Shown in pieces: positions 26,010 through 34,155 of a stretch of DNA of 64,000 nt (its first letter is position 1; each line of letters begins with the position of its first letter). The stretch comes from Haloarcula amylovorans. GTDB lineage: Archaea; Halobacteriota; Halobacteria; Halobacteriales; Haloarculaceae. Location: contig NZ_SRIF01000002.1 of assembly GCF_004681185.1 (NCBI RefSeq), positions 1,237,456 to 1,301,455 of the forward strand, written 5' to 3'. The position numbers were made by a program, and so were the translations under genes. The notes beneath the pieces are model-generated. The model had not been told where the DNA came from. It searched no databases and saw nothing but the letters and a program-made list of their open reading frames with translations.

Positions 26010-27485
26010 ATGAGCAACGGGGACGACGAGACGGCGGCCTCGAACGGGGAGTCCACCGACGAGGAGCCCGCGGACGAGCCAGTCGATACCGAGGCGGAAA
26101 ACGACGCAGAGAGCGAGGAAGCGGCGACCGACGCGGCCCCGGAGTCGGACGAAGCGAACGTTACTGCGCCGGATACGGCCGAAGACGGAGAGCAGGCCGG
26201 AGACGACGAGTCCGACGACGAAACCGAAGCGGCGGACGCAGACGAGGCGGAAGCCGAAGAGGACGGGGCCACTGCCGACGACCTCAACGCGCGTCTCGAC
26301 GAGACCGAAAGTGACCTCGAAAACGCCGAGACGGAGGCCGACCTCGACGAGATCGACCGCTCGCTCGACGAGACCGAGAGCGATCTCGAAACCGTAGACT
26401 TTCCTGAACCCGACGACGGCGACGAGGACGAGGACGCCGAAGACCCGCGAGCAGACCTCGAAGACCGCATCTCGACCATTCGCGAGGACGTCGAAGCCCA
26501 GCGTGGTCCCTACGCCGAAGACGTCGTCGGCACCGTCGAGAACGCCCAGACCACGGTCGAAGAGAGCGAGTGGACCGACTCGGGCGAGGAAGAGGCCCAC
26601 GCGGCCGTCGTCACGTTCCTCGATGCGAGCGAGGAGTACGTCGGTCACGACGCCGACGCCGGTGATGACCTCGATGCTGCGGCCGACGCGCTCGGCACTG
26701 TCGCCGACGCCGTCGAGAGCGCGGACCTTGACGCCGACGACGACGCCGAGACCATCGAGGGGCTGCTCGAAGCCGCCGAAACACTCGAAGACGACCTCGA
26801 AGCCGCCGAGGTGTGGGACGACCTCACCGTCCAGGAGCAACTCGACTACAAGGGGTTCTACGACGTGCTGACCAACGAGAACCGCAAGGACTTCCCAGCG
26901 GAGTGGAACGCCGCGAAGATTCACGCCGCCGAAGGGAACGTCGAAATGGTGGTTTTCGCACTGGAGAAGGTCGGCTCGGAATTCATGGAGGAGTACATCA
27001 TCGACATCCTCTACAACCTCGGAAGCGACGCCGAACCCGCCTTCGACGTGATGCACCAGCGCGCACAGAAGCGCGACAAAGGCCCGATCAAAGTCCTCGG
27101 GAAAATCGGCGACGACCGCGCGATAGAGACGCTCCACGACTTCATCGACGGAGACGGCGACGCCGCTCTCCAGAAGGTGACGCTCCGTTCACTCGGCGCG
27201 ATCGGCAGTCCCGAGTCCGTCCAACCCGTCGCCAACCGACTCGACGCCGACAACTCAGAGATTCGTTCCTCTGCAGCCCGCTCGCTCGGACTCCTCGGTG
27301 ACACCCGCGCTATCGACCCACTTTCGGACGTTCTCGAAAGCGACGAGAGCGACGAAGTCCGCGCCTCGGCCGCGTGGGCGCTCCGCCAGATCGGCACCGA
27401 GGAGGCCTTCGACGAAGCGGCCAAGTACGCTGACGACCGCGCCTACCTCGTGCAGGCCGAAGCCGAGAAGGCCACCGGCTACTGA
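26010..27485 (+). CDS. HEAT-repeat protein with long acidic N-terminus
   Basis: A 491-residue protein. Residues 1-150 are extremely acidic (runs of D, E, A) and then predicted coiled coil (repeated L-D-E-T-E-S-D-L). Residues about 330-491 are HEAT/PBS-lyase-like repeats, for example K-V-L-G-K-I-G-D-D-R-A-I-E-T-L and R-S-L-G-L-L-G-D-T-R-A-I-D-P-L. Such repeats serve as protein-binding scaffolds; no enzyme motif is present. The start at ATG 26,010 gives M-S-N-G-D-D-E-T. A very long antisense open frame here is a codon-bias artefact. The function is unknown. Confidence 0.75.
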   Translation: MSNGDDETAASNGESTDEEPADEPVDTEAENDAESEEAATDAAPESDEANVTAPDTAEDGEQAGDDESDDETEAADADEAEAEEDGATADDLNARLDETESDLENAETEADLDEIDRSLDETESDLETVDFPEPDDGDEDEDAEDPRADLEDRISTIREDVEAQRGPYAEDVVGTVENAQTTVEESEWTDSGEEEAHAAVVTFLDASEEYVGHDADAGDDLDAAADALGTVADAVESADLDADDDAETIEGLLEAAETLEDDLEAAEVWDDLTVQEQLDYKGFYDVLTNENRKDFPAEWNAAKIHAAEGNVEMVVFALEKVGSEFMEEYIIDILYNLGSDAEPAFDVMHQRAQKRDKGPIKVLGKIGDDRAIETLHDFIDGDGDAALQKVTLRSLGAIGSPESVQPVANRLDADNSEIRSSAARSLGLLGDTRAIDPLSDVLESDESDEVRASAAWALRQIGTEEAFDEAAKYADDRAYLVQAEAEKATGY

Positions 27486-27532
27486 CTCCCTGAGACGAGC
27501 CTTTTTGTACCAACGGGCGACCACCCCGCCCT

Positions 27533-29185
27533 ATGCGGTCGCCTACCGTCGCTCTCGTACTCGTCGTCCTCCTCGTCAGCGCCGGCCCGACCGCCATCGC
27601 TATCCCGGCACTCGATACCTCCGTGGCCGAGACCGAACCCGGGACGCCGCCGCCCGCTCAAATCGCCGCGACGCCGACGATTCACGCCGTCTATCCGGAC
27701 CCGATAGCCGCCGGTGACCGCGGCGAGTTCGTCGTTCTCTCCGTTCCCGATTCGACGGTGCTCGGCCGATTCTCGCTCACGGACGGCCACACTACGGCCG
27801 AACTGCCGAACCGGACTGTGAGCGGGAACGTCGTACTTACCGACGCTCCCGTCCCCGTTCGCAATCTGACCGATGCTCCCGTCTACGGGCTGGAAACCGC
27901 CCCCTCACTCGCCAACGGGGGTGACACTGTCCAATTGCAGCGGAACGGAACCGTCGTTTCCACAGTTCGCTACCGCGACGCCTCGGAGGGCGAGCTGGGC
28001 GTCGTGAATGGATCGGCGATTCGCTGGCGACCGCTCGGCGCGACGGCGCGTCCGGTCGTCAGCGGCCGCGCGAGCGAGGTGCGCGCGTTCACGCTCCCGG
28101 ACGCACCGAACGCTCCGCTCGCACCTATCCGCGCTGCCGACGACAGAGTCCTCCTCGCCGGCTACACGCTCTCGTCCGCGCGCGTCGCCGACGCACTCGT
28201 CGCCGCTCAGCGGCGAGGGACAATGGTTCGCGTCCTGCTAGAGGGGGGGCCGATCGGCGGTCGAACTCGAACCGAAGCCAGAACGCTCGACCGTCTCAGC
28301 GACGCCGGCGTCGAGGTCCGCGTCATCGACGGCCCGTACGCCCGCTATAACTACCATCACGCGAAGTACGTCGTCGCGGATGAGCGAGCAGTCGTCCTCA
28401 CCGAGAACTGGAAACCAGCCGGCGTCGGCGGTAACAGCAGCCGTGGATGGGGTGTCGCGACAAGCCAGCCCCGGGTTGTCGACGGACTGGTAGCGACGTT
28501 CGAAGCCGACGCCGGGTGGCGCGACGCCGTCCGATGGCGCGAGTACCGGCGCGGTCGAACCTTCGAACGAGGCGAGCGTGCCGACGCGACCTATCCGAGG
28601 GCGTTCGAACCGAAGACGGTGGCCGTCGAACGAACCGAGCTGCTCGTCACGCCGGATAACGCACAGCGAGCGCTGGTCGCCGAACTCGACGCCGCGAACG
28701 ACTCGATTGCGGTGATCCAGCCGACGGTCGGTGATTGGGACGAACCGCTTCTGCGTGCGCTCCGTCGCGCCGCCAGCCGCGGCATCGAAGTGCGACTGCT
28801 GTTGAGTAGCGCGTGGTACTCACGGGAGGCGAACCAGCGGACCGTCGACCGATTCGAGGCGTGGGCCGAGCGAACCGACGCGCCGCTGTCGGCTCGCCTC
28901 GCCGAGCCGAGCGGTCGGTTCACGAAGATACACGCGAAGGGCGCGGTCGTCGACCGCAACCGTGTCATCGTCGGGAGCCTGAACTGGAACGAACAGGCCG
29001 CGACGACGAACCGTGAGGTCGTGTTAGTACTCCACGGGTCGGAGGCAGCGACCTACTTCGGTCGGGTGTTCGACGCCGACTGGTCGGGCGGGAAGCCGAC
29101 GGTTCCGCTGGCGCTCGGCTGTGCCGTCCTCGGAATCGTCGTCGTCGCCGGTCTCGCCGCTCGACGGGTTCGATTCGCATCGTAA
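27533..29185 (+). CDS. Exported membrane-anchored phospholipase D family protein
   Basis: A 550-residue protein. It has a Sec-type signal peptide (residues 1-25), a beta-rich N-terminal domain (about 40-150) resembling a lamin-tail fold, two PLD half-sites and one C-terminal membrane helix (about 520-543) followed by R-R. The HxKx4D motifs are readable at about 275 (H-A-K-Y-V-V-A-D) and 467 (H-A-K-G-A-V-V-D), each followed by N-W. The active site should therefore be intact and face outside the cell. PLD-fold enzymes cut phosphodiesters in lipids or nucleic acids; the substrate is not clear. It is a single gene between the HEAT-repeat gene and a convergent RecJ-like gene. Confidence 0.8.
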   Translation: MRSPTVALVLVVLLVSAGPTAIAIPALDTSVAETEPGTPPPAQIAATPTIHAVYPDPIAAGDRGEFVVLSVPDSTVLGRFSLTDGHTTAELPNRTVSGNVVLTDAPVPVRNLTDAPVYGLETAPSLANGGDTVQLQRNGTVVSTVRYRDASEGELGVVNGSAIRWRPLGATARPVVSGRASEVRAFTLPDAPNAPLAPIRAADDRVLLAGYTLSSARVADALVAAQRRGTMVRVLLEGGPIGGRTRTEARTLDRLSDAGVEVRVIDGPYARYNYHHAKYVVADERAVVLTENWKPAGVGGNSSRGWGVATSQPRVVDGLVATFEADAGWRDAVRWREYRRGRTFERGERADATYPRAFEPKTVAVERTELLVTPDNAQRALVAELDAANDSIAVIQPTVGDWDEPLLRALRRAASRGIEVRLLLSSAWYSREANQRTVDRFEAWAERTDAPLSARLAEPSGRFTKIHAKGAVVDRNRVIVGSLNWNEQAATTNREVVLVLHGSEAATYFGRVFDADWSGGKPTVPLALGCAVLGIVVVAGLAARRVRFAS

Positions 29186-29229
29186 CGCAGAACGCGGACT
29201 GCCGGACGAGACTGCCGGTCGCCGGTGGT

Positions 29230-31143
29230 TCAGACTTCCTCTGGGAGCGCCGTCGAACTGCCGAGTTCCTCGTCGATCTCGGCCTCGGCCATTTTCTCGA
29301 CGAGAGCGTCGATGACCTCCTCGCGCATGCCCGAGACGAATTTGATGGAGCCGACGACGAGGTGGCCGCCGCCGGAGACGCCGCCGCCGTTCACTTCTTC
29401 GGTCAGTTCGGTGACCATCCGCGGGATGTCGAGTCGGACGCCGTCACTCCGGAGGACGGCGAAGTCCGGGCCATAGCCGATGGTGATGACCGGGTCGCCG
29501 GTCTCTGCGACCTTCTCGTCGTGAATCTTCCCCGTTGTCTTCCCCGGCGCGGGGTAGGTAAAGCGGTGAGCATGGTTCTCGACGTCGATGCGGTAGAGAT
29601 GTGCGCCGTTGTCGAGTCGCTCGTGTTCGACGTGGCTCATTGCGGCGTCGAGTTGGTCCTGTACGTCGCGCTCGGCGCGGTCGGCGAGGAAGTCGACCAG
29701 TTCTGCGTGCCGCTCGCGGTCGTCGCAGCTGACGTTGAGCGCGTCGGTGATGAGGCGCTCACCGGAACTGTAGCGGAGCCAGTGGGTTGCGTAGTCGAGC
29801 GCCTCACCGATGTCGCGCAGGTCGTCCTCGTCGTAGCCCTTCTCGGCGGCGAGATCGAGGTAGTCGCCCATCGCTTCGCTCTCCGAGCGGTCGGAGAGAC
29901 CGGCGACGGCGGGGACGTGCTTGAGGTCCTCGGTGAGGTCCGGGTCGATCATCCGGGCGAGTTCGACACAGAGCATCCCCGTGGTGATACGGTAGTCCTC
30001 GTCGTGGAGGTAGGGGTTGACGTGTTGTTCGATGAGGGGTTCGACGGCTTCGGGGTCGGGGTGATGGTGGTCGACGACGACGACGGGAATGTCGTAGTGT
30101 CGGAGGTTACGGTAGGCCGGCGTGTCTTCCTCCGTCGAACCGTTGTCAAGCATCAGTACCATCGGGAGCTTCTGCCCGTGGCGAGTGCGGTCTTCCAGCG
30201 CGAAGTTGAGGTCCCGAGTCACGTCCTCCATCTCGTAGTAGGGGGCCTTGCTCGGCAGGCGCTTGAGGAGATGCTGGGGCGCGTCGCTGTCCTCGTAGTG
30301 GTCGGCGATGAATCGTTCGAGGGCGACCTGTAGCGGGACGCTGGCACAGAGGCCGTCGCCGTCGGCGTGATGGCGCATCCGAATCGGGCGGCCGGAGAGG
30401 ACGGTCTTTCGCAGTTCCGTGGCGACCTCGCGGAGGTCGTCCCACAGCTTCTCGAAGGCGTCCCACTCGACCAGCGGGTCGATGTCGGCTGGTTCGGCGG
30501 CGTTCGCGAGCGCGTCGTCGAGGTCGGCCTGTACGTCGGCGGCGTCGTCGCCTTCGAGAACCGACAGCGAGTCCACCTCGACCTGGACGCCGCCGTTTCG
30601 GTCCTCGGCGGTGCCCGAGACGCGAACGATGTCGTCCATCTCGATGCCGGGATGAGCGCGGACCCCGGCCTCTTCGAAGGCGGCACACGGGACGATGCCG
30701 GTGCCGTCGCGGACTTGAAATACGGTCGGACCGCCGGTCTGCTTTATCTGGACGACCTGGCCCTCGACGACGACGGTGTCGCCCGTCGCGTCGTCGAGAT
30801 CGGTGACGGCGGCCGTCGTCCCGTGAGGGACGTGTTCGGTCGCGTAGTCGGACAGCTGGACTTCCTCGAAGCTCAGGTCGCCGTCGGGACGGACCTCGCC
30901 GAGTTCGACGACGAACTCGTCGCCCACGTCGTAGCGGCCCAGTAGGTTCGAGTCGTGGACCAGCCCGGACACTTCCTCCGAGAGGTCGACGAAGACGCCG
31001 TAGTCGACCACGCCGTTGACCGTGGCGTGGTAGCGTTTCCCCTGTTCGACGTCCTCTGCGGTACACTCCGCAGCGAGATCGTAGACGGTGGCTCCCCCGT
31101 CGGGAGCCTCGGCACCGTCGTCGGTGCCAGTTGGCGAAGACAT
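29230..31143 (-). CDS. RecJ-like DHH single-strand nuclease with S1 and OB domains
   Basis: A 637-residue protein. An S1 RNA-binding domain (about residues 28-95, G-V-V-D-Y-G-V-F-V-D-L) and an OB-fold (about 105-190) precede the DHH domain. The DHH domain has H-H-A-D-G-D-G-L-C, M-L-D-N-G-S-T-E-E-D and V-V-D-H-H-H-P-D metal motifs. A DHHA1-like C-terminal half ends with G-G-G-V-S-G-G-G-H. This layout is the archaeal RecJ-like/DHH phosphoesterase family, which degrades single-stranded DNA or RNA 5' to 3'. The ATG at 31,143 is preferred over one six codons earlier. The catalytic motifs are complete, in contrast to the gene at 40,379. Confidence 0.85.
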   Translation of the reverse strand: MSSPTGTDDGAEAPDGGATVYDLAAECTAEDVEQGKRYHATVNGVVDYGVFVDLSEEVSGLVHDSNLLGRYDVGDEFVVELGEVRPDGDLSFEEVQLSDYATEHVPHGTTAAVTDLDDATGDTVVVEGQVVQIKQTGGPTVFQVRDGTGIVPCAAFEEAGVRAHPGIEMDDIVRVSGTAEDRNGGVQVEVDSLSVLEGDDAADVQADLDDALANAAEPADIDPLVEWDAFEKLWDDLREVATELRKTVLSGRPIRMRHHADGDGLCASVPLQVALERFIADHYEDSDAPQHLLKRLPSKAPYYEMEDVTRDLNFALEDRTRHGQKLPMVLMLDNGSTEEDTPAYRNLRHYDIPVVVVDHHHPDPEAVEPLIEQHVNPYLHDEDYRITTGMLCVELARMIDPDLTEDLKHVPAVAGLSDRSESEAMGDYLDLAAEKGYDEDDLRDIGEALDYATHWLRYSSGERLITDALNVSCDDRERHAELVDFLADRAERDVQDQLDAAMSHVEHERLDNGAHLYRIDVENHAHRFTYPAPGKTTGKIHDEKVAETGDPVITIGYGPDFAVLRSDGVRLDIPRMVTELTEEVNGGGVSGGGHLVVGSIKFVSGMREEVIDALVEKMAEAEIDEELGSSTALPEEV

Positions 31144-31222
31144 TTGGCGTCTCTTCGTCACTCCCCGGTTTGTACCCTTCGAAATCGCTGGCTAGGAAAA
31201 CGCGTTGCTGGTATCGGGGTCA

Positions 31223-31246
31223 GTGCTGTAGTGCTGTAGTGCTGTA
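31223..31246 (+). repeat. Three tandem copies of an 8-bp unit
   Basis: The unit gtgctgta is repeated exactly three times in the spacer between the RecJ-like gene and the JAMM gene. It may be a slippage product or a regulator site; no function is evident. Confidence 0.5.
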
Positions 31247-31394
31247 GAGTCAGAAAGCCCCGCCTAATAGCTGGCTAGTCAACTGACACGATTGGAGTCT
31301 CTAGCTGTTCGCGGCAAAACCGCTATTCAGTTCCCCGACTAGGTGCCATCCAGAGAGCGGAACCCTTAGAACGCCGCCGGCCCCACTTCCTCGC

Positions 31395-31892
31395 ATGGGG
31401 CTGTTTCGCTCGGGCGGCATCGTCGGCATCGCCAGATCGGCGCTGGATTTCGCACGCGCCGCGTCCGAGGAATCCCACCCGAACGAGTACATGGGGCTGC
31501 TCAGGGGCGACGACGCGGAGAAAGTCGGTATCGACGAGGACGGCACCGTTCTCACCGACGTCCTCGTCATCCCCGGGACGGAGTCGAACCCGGTGAGCGC
31601 GACGGTCAAGACGAGCATGGTACCGAACGACATGCGCGCGGCGGGGTCGATTCACTCTCACCCCAACGGCGTTCTCAAACCGAGTGACGCCGACTTGCAG
31701 ACGTTCGGCCGCGGCGACGTCCACATTATCGTCGGCTACCCGTACGGCCCGGACGACTGGCAGGCCTTCGACAACGAGGGCGAACCCGTCGAATTGCCGG
31801 TGCTCGACGTCGAACCGCCCGAGGAGGCGTTCTTCGATTTCGACCAGTCCGACATCGACGCCGAGTTGCGCGAGGAGGAGTTCGACTCGTGA
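31395..31892 (+). CDS. JAMM/MPN domain metalloprotease-like protein
   Basis: A 165-residue archaeal JAB1/MPN protein. The zinc site is complete: E31 in N-E-Y-M-G-L-L, then H87-S-H89-P and S97-x2-D100 (the HxHx7Sx2D signature). Archaeal relatives cleave small ubiquitin-like SAMP modifiers or remove sulfur-carrier adducts. An acidic tail of about 40 residues follows the domain. Its stop overlaps the GTG start of the RibL gene, so the two are co-translated, as in other haloarchaea. Confidence 0.87.
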   Translation: MGLFRSGGIVGIARSALDFARAASEESHPNEYMGLLRGDDAEKVGIDEDGTVLTDVLVIPGTESNPVSATVKTSMVPNDMRAAGSIHSHPNGVLKPSDADLQTFGRGDVHIIVGYPYGPDDWQAFDNEGEPVELPVLDVEPPEEAFFDFDQSDIDAELREEEFDS

Positions 31893-32314
31893 CCCGCGTC
31901 GTCGCGCAGGGCACCTTCGATATCCTCCATCCCGGTCACGTCCACTATCTACAGGACGCGAAGGCGATGGGCGACGAACTCCACGTCATCGTCGCGCGCT
32001 CGGTCAACGTCACACACAAGGAACCGCCGATCGTGCCGGACGAACAGCGTCGACAGATGGTCAGTGCGCTCAAGCCCGTCGACGAGGCACACCTCGGGCA
32101 CCCGGAGGACATCTTCGTCCCCATCGAGCGCATCCGACCCGACGTCATCGCGCTGGGGTACGACCAGCACCACGAGGTTGGGGGCATCGAGGCGGCGCTT
32201 TCCGAGCGTGGGTTGGAGTGTGACGTTCGGCGCGCCGGGCCGCGAGAGGCCCGTGAGGACGAACTGCTCTCATCCGGTCGGATCATCGGGAAGATTCTAG
32301 AAGAACGGGGGTGA
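31889..32314 (+). CDS. ribL: Archaeal FAD synthase RibL
   Basis: A 141-residue cytidylyltransferase-fold protein. It has the nucleotide-binding [10 protein letters not shown] motif (H14-x2-H17) and S-S-G-R-I-I-G near the C-terminus. It adenylylates FMN to FAD, the last step of flavin cofactor synthesis in archaea. The start is GTG at 31,889, overlapping the JAMM gene stop. Its last 48 codons are duplicated in decayed form at 33,695, on the far side of an AT-rich cassette. RibH, an earlier enzyme of the pathway, lies 3 kb downstream on the other strand. Confidence 0.92.
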   Translation: MTRVVAQGTFDILHPGHVHYLQDAKAMGDELHVIVARSVNVTHKEPPIVPDEQRRQMVSALKPVDEAHLGHPEDIFVPIERIRPDVIALGYDQHHEVGGIEAALSERGLECDVRRAGPREAREDELLSSGRIIGKILEERG

Positions 32315-32440
32315 GCGGGTCGGTACCTCTGGTGGTTGTTTCAGGAATACCGAATGGCGAATGTAATTTCTCCCGAAAGCGACGAAAAGCGGATCAAAAC
32401 ACCTGCCTGCAATATCAAAAGCACAATATTGGGATTTTGT

Positions 32441-32451
32441 AGTAAACTTTA
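32441..32451 (+). promoter_or_regulatory. TATA-like box of the halocin-like gene
   Basis: The sequence agtaaacttta is 23-33 nt before the ATG at 32,474, consistent with leaderless transcription. A second A/T run (aaaatatatatg) overlaps the start codon itself. Confidence 0.45.
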
Positions 32452-32473
32452 ACAGCGGTGAGGAAAAATATAT

Positions 32474-33322
32474 ATGTTGCTGTCTGAGAACGGTGCCGGA
32501 CATAGCCGAAGAAAAGTACTTCAAACAATGGGTGCTAGCGGAGCGACTGTTTTCGGGGCCACTAATCTCTCTGGTCGTGTATCTGCCTCTTCTCCAACGG
32601 AAGTTACTGAACTTTCCCTGTCGGATGGGATGCAACCGTTGGTAAGTATGGTCAATCGTGAGGATTTTGCACAGATCGAGTATGAGTTGGTGGAGGAACT
32701 CGGAGCCAGAAGACAAATCAACGACTCCTCCATTCATAAAATAATTGAACATAACGGTGAGGCTCGTTATGTAGTCTCTGTTCCGTATACAATCAGAGAG
32801 GACGACGAAGAAGTATTTATACAGTATAATGGACTGGACTCTCTGTCAGAGGATGCGAAAACCGAATTGGACGAAGATATCCCGACCGTGATTGGATACC
32901 ACTCGATCCAATCTCCAGAAATTGAGGTCCAAGCGAATGTATCTATCGACTGGTCTAGTGTTGATATGTATCCCGTTGATGAGGGTGAAGTAACGGTCCA
33001 TTCAGGAGACGATAGCACAAATTCGATTGAAATTAGTAATCTTCCCGGAGATGACGATTGTGTCTGTCATAAACAGGTTGCGACTGACTGTGCACCGAGC
33101 TTGTCATGTCTAGCGGACATTGCCGGCGCCTTTGCTTTAGCTACCGGTGCATGTGGTGCGTGTTATCTTGACCCAGAACCTGTAACAAAAGGACTAGCTT
33201 GTTCTGCAGGTATAGGGACGATTCTAACCCAGTATGATAGTCCCAGTTGCCTAGGCCGTGAAGATACGACTAACCGGTGTATACCAGAAACACATCCAGA
33301 TAGTGATGTAATCTGTGGGTAA
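32474..33322 (+). CDS. Halocin C8-like archaeocin precursor (candidate)
   Basis: A 282-residue exported protein. Residues 11-38 are a twin-arginine signal (S-R-R-K-V-L-Q), with a likely cut near A-S-A at 37-39. Residues 40-190 are a hydrophilic domain without cysteine. Residues about 196-282 are a compact domain with ten cysteines and a hydrophobic core (S-L-S-C-L-A-D-I-A-G-A-F-A-L-A-T-G-A-C-G-A-C). Known halocin C8 is made as a precursor of nearly the same length, also with a twin-arginine signal. Its N-terminal part confers immunity, and a C-terminal peptide of about 76 residues with ten cysteines is the toxin. The match is in layout, length and cysteine count; sequence identity was not measured. 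The gene is AT-rich and lies in an inserted cassette. A non-toxic Cys-rich secreted protein is the alternative. Confidence 0.65.
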   Translation: MLLSENGAGHSRRKVLQTMGASGATVFGATNLSGRVSASSPTEVTELSLSDGMQPLVSMVNREDFAQIEYELVEELGARRQINDSSIHKIIEHNGEARYVVSVPYTIREDDEEVFIQYNGLDSLSEDAKTELDEDIPTVIGYHSIQSPEIEVQANVSIDWSSVDMYPVDEGEVTVHSGDDSTNSIEISNLPGDDDCVCHKQVATDCAPSLSCLADIAGAFALATGACGACYLDPEPVTKGLACSAGIGTILTQYDSPSCLGREDTTNRCIPETHPDSDVICG

Positions 33323-33329
33323 ATTGGTG

Positions 33330-33338
33330 TAATATATC
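33330..33338 (+). promoter_or_regulatory. TATA-like box of the small membrane protein gene
   Basis: The sequence taatatatc lies 30-38 nt upstream of the ATG at 33,368, suggesting separate transcription from the halocin-like gene. Confidence 0.4.
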
Positions 33339-33367
33339 CTGTATCCGACCCGATTGTTGTGAACTGA

Positions 33368-33676
33368 ATGAAAGGTGTTAAACCGAAAGCAACAGTGACA
33401 ATAAACTGCCAAATGAATCCATCTGGTGTCATCGGCGTCTTATTCATTTTGGTTGGTTCTCTGATGACTATAGAACAGTCGATTTTCACTAGCAACAGTA
33501 CGATAACAGACATAGCTTTGGGTGTATTAATTACCGTCACTGGGGTTTCATTCTTGATCCAGTCTATTCAAGACCCTCCAGTAGAACAGTACAGCGTACC
33601 GATATATATCATAATCCTTTCTCTTTTGATTGCGGTAATACTGTTCTCAGTTCAGATGCTATTTTATATACTGTAG
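33368..33676 (+). CDS. Three-helix membrane protein in the halocin-like cassette
   Basis: A 102-residue protein with three hydrophobic helices (about residues 18-39, 46-66 and 75-100) and a short basic start (M-K-G-V-K-P-K-A). Its codon use is AT-rich, like the halocin-like gene 45 nt upstream and unlike the surrounding chromosome. No family is recognised. Small membrane proteins next to toxin-like genes often act in immunity or export, but this is inference from position alone. Confidence 0.6.
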   Translation: MKGVKPKATVTINCQMNPSGVIGVLFILVGSLMTIEQSIFTSNSTITDIALGVLITVTGVSFLIQSIQDPPVEQYSVPIYIIILSLLIAVILFSVQMLFYIL

Positions 33677-33694
33677 CCTTCGTGTCTTTCTGCT

Positions 33695-33844
33695 CAGATA
33701 CCACGAGGTCGGAGGGATCGAGGCAGCGCTGGTGAAGCACGGGCTCGACTGTGACGTTCGGCGTACCGGGCCGCGTGAAGCCCGCGATGACGAACTGCTT
33801 TCCTCTGGTCGGATCGTGGGAAGATTCTGGAAGAACGGGGGTAG
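33695..33844 (+). pseudogene. Decayed duplicate of the ribL 3' end
   Basis: About 150 bases align with the last 48 codons of ribL (32,165-32,314), by my count roughly four fifths identical. The translation is recognisable ([11 protein letters not shown], then D-C-D-V-R-R-T-G-P-R-E-A-R). One base is missing near the end (atcgtggg against atcatcggg), which shifts the frame. The copy marks the right boundary of the AT-rich cassette. It ends only 4 nt from the stop of the convergent gene at 33,848, so it may be the original ribL end of this chromosome. Confidence 0.8.
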
Positions 33845-33847
33845 CTG

Positions 33848-34128
33848 TCAGTTCGATTTTGCTGGCATATATTGACCGTCCAGTCGCCGGTACGCCCAGA
33901 GCGCGATAGCGCCGACACCGATGGCGACGAAGAACGGCCGGCCCCACCACGTGGCGTCCTCGAAGAACTGTGGGACGGCGGCGAAGGCGATGGCGGCGAG
34001 TCCGATCAGGACGGGACGTAGCGCTGGAGGCCCCAGCGTTCGACGGCGAACTCGAAGCTCTTGGTGATGAGTGCGACGAGGGCGAGCGCTGCGACGAACT
34101 CGGTGTCGATCGGAGGGAGGGCGAGCAT
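33848..34128 (-). pseudogene. Frameshifted small membrane protein gene
   Basis: The reading frame from ATG 34,128 (M-L-A-L-P-P-I-D-T-E-F-V) runs 40 codons to a stop at 34,006. An overlapping frame one base off continues with a membrane-protein sequence (R-P-V-L-I-G-L-A-A-I-A-F-A-A-V-P, later F-F-V-A-I-G-V-G-A-I-A-L-W-A-Y) to a stop at 33,848. Joined with one base change they would give about 94 residues and three helices. It lies 27 nt after the aminotransferase gene on the same strand. A real frameshift or an assembly error are both possible. Confidence 0.55.
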
Positions 34129-34155
34129 CGGAGGTGGGGCAGTGATCGCTGTGCG

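Noticed and set aside
25983..27137. A 384-codon open frame antisense to the HEAT-repeat gene
   Set aside because: It is the mirror of a very acidic GC-rich coding sequence. The translation is a Val/Phe/Gly-rich shadow with no motif, while the forward frame has clear HEAT repeats.
31223..31246. Tandem octamers considered as a CRISPR-like array
   Set aside because: The units are 8 bp with no spacers. No array with regular spacers was seen anywhere in the window, and no cas gene.
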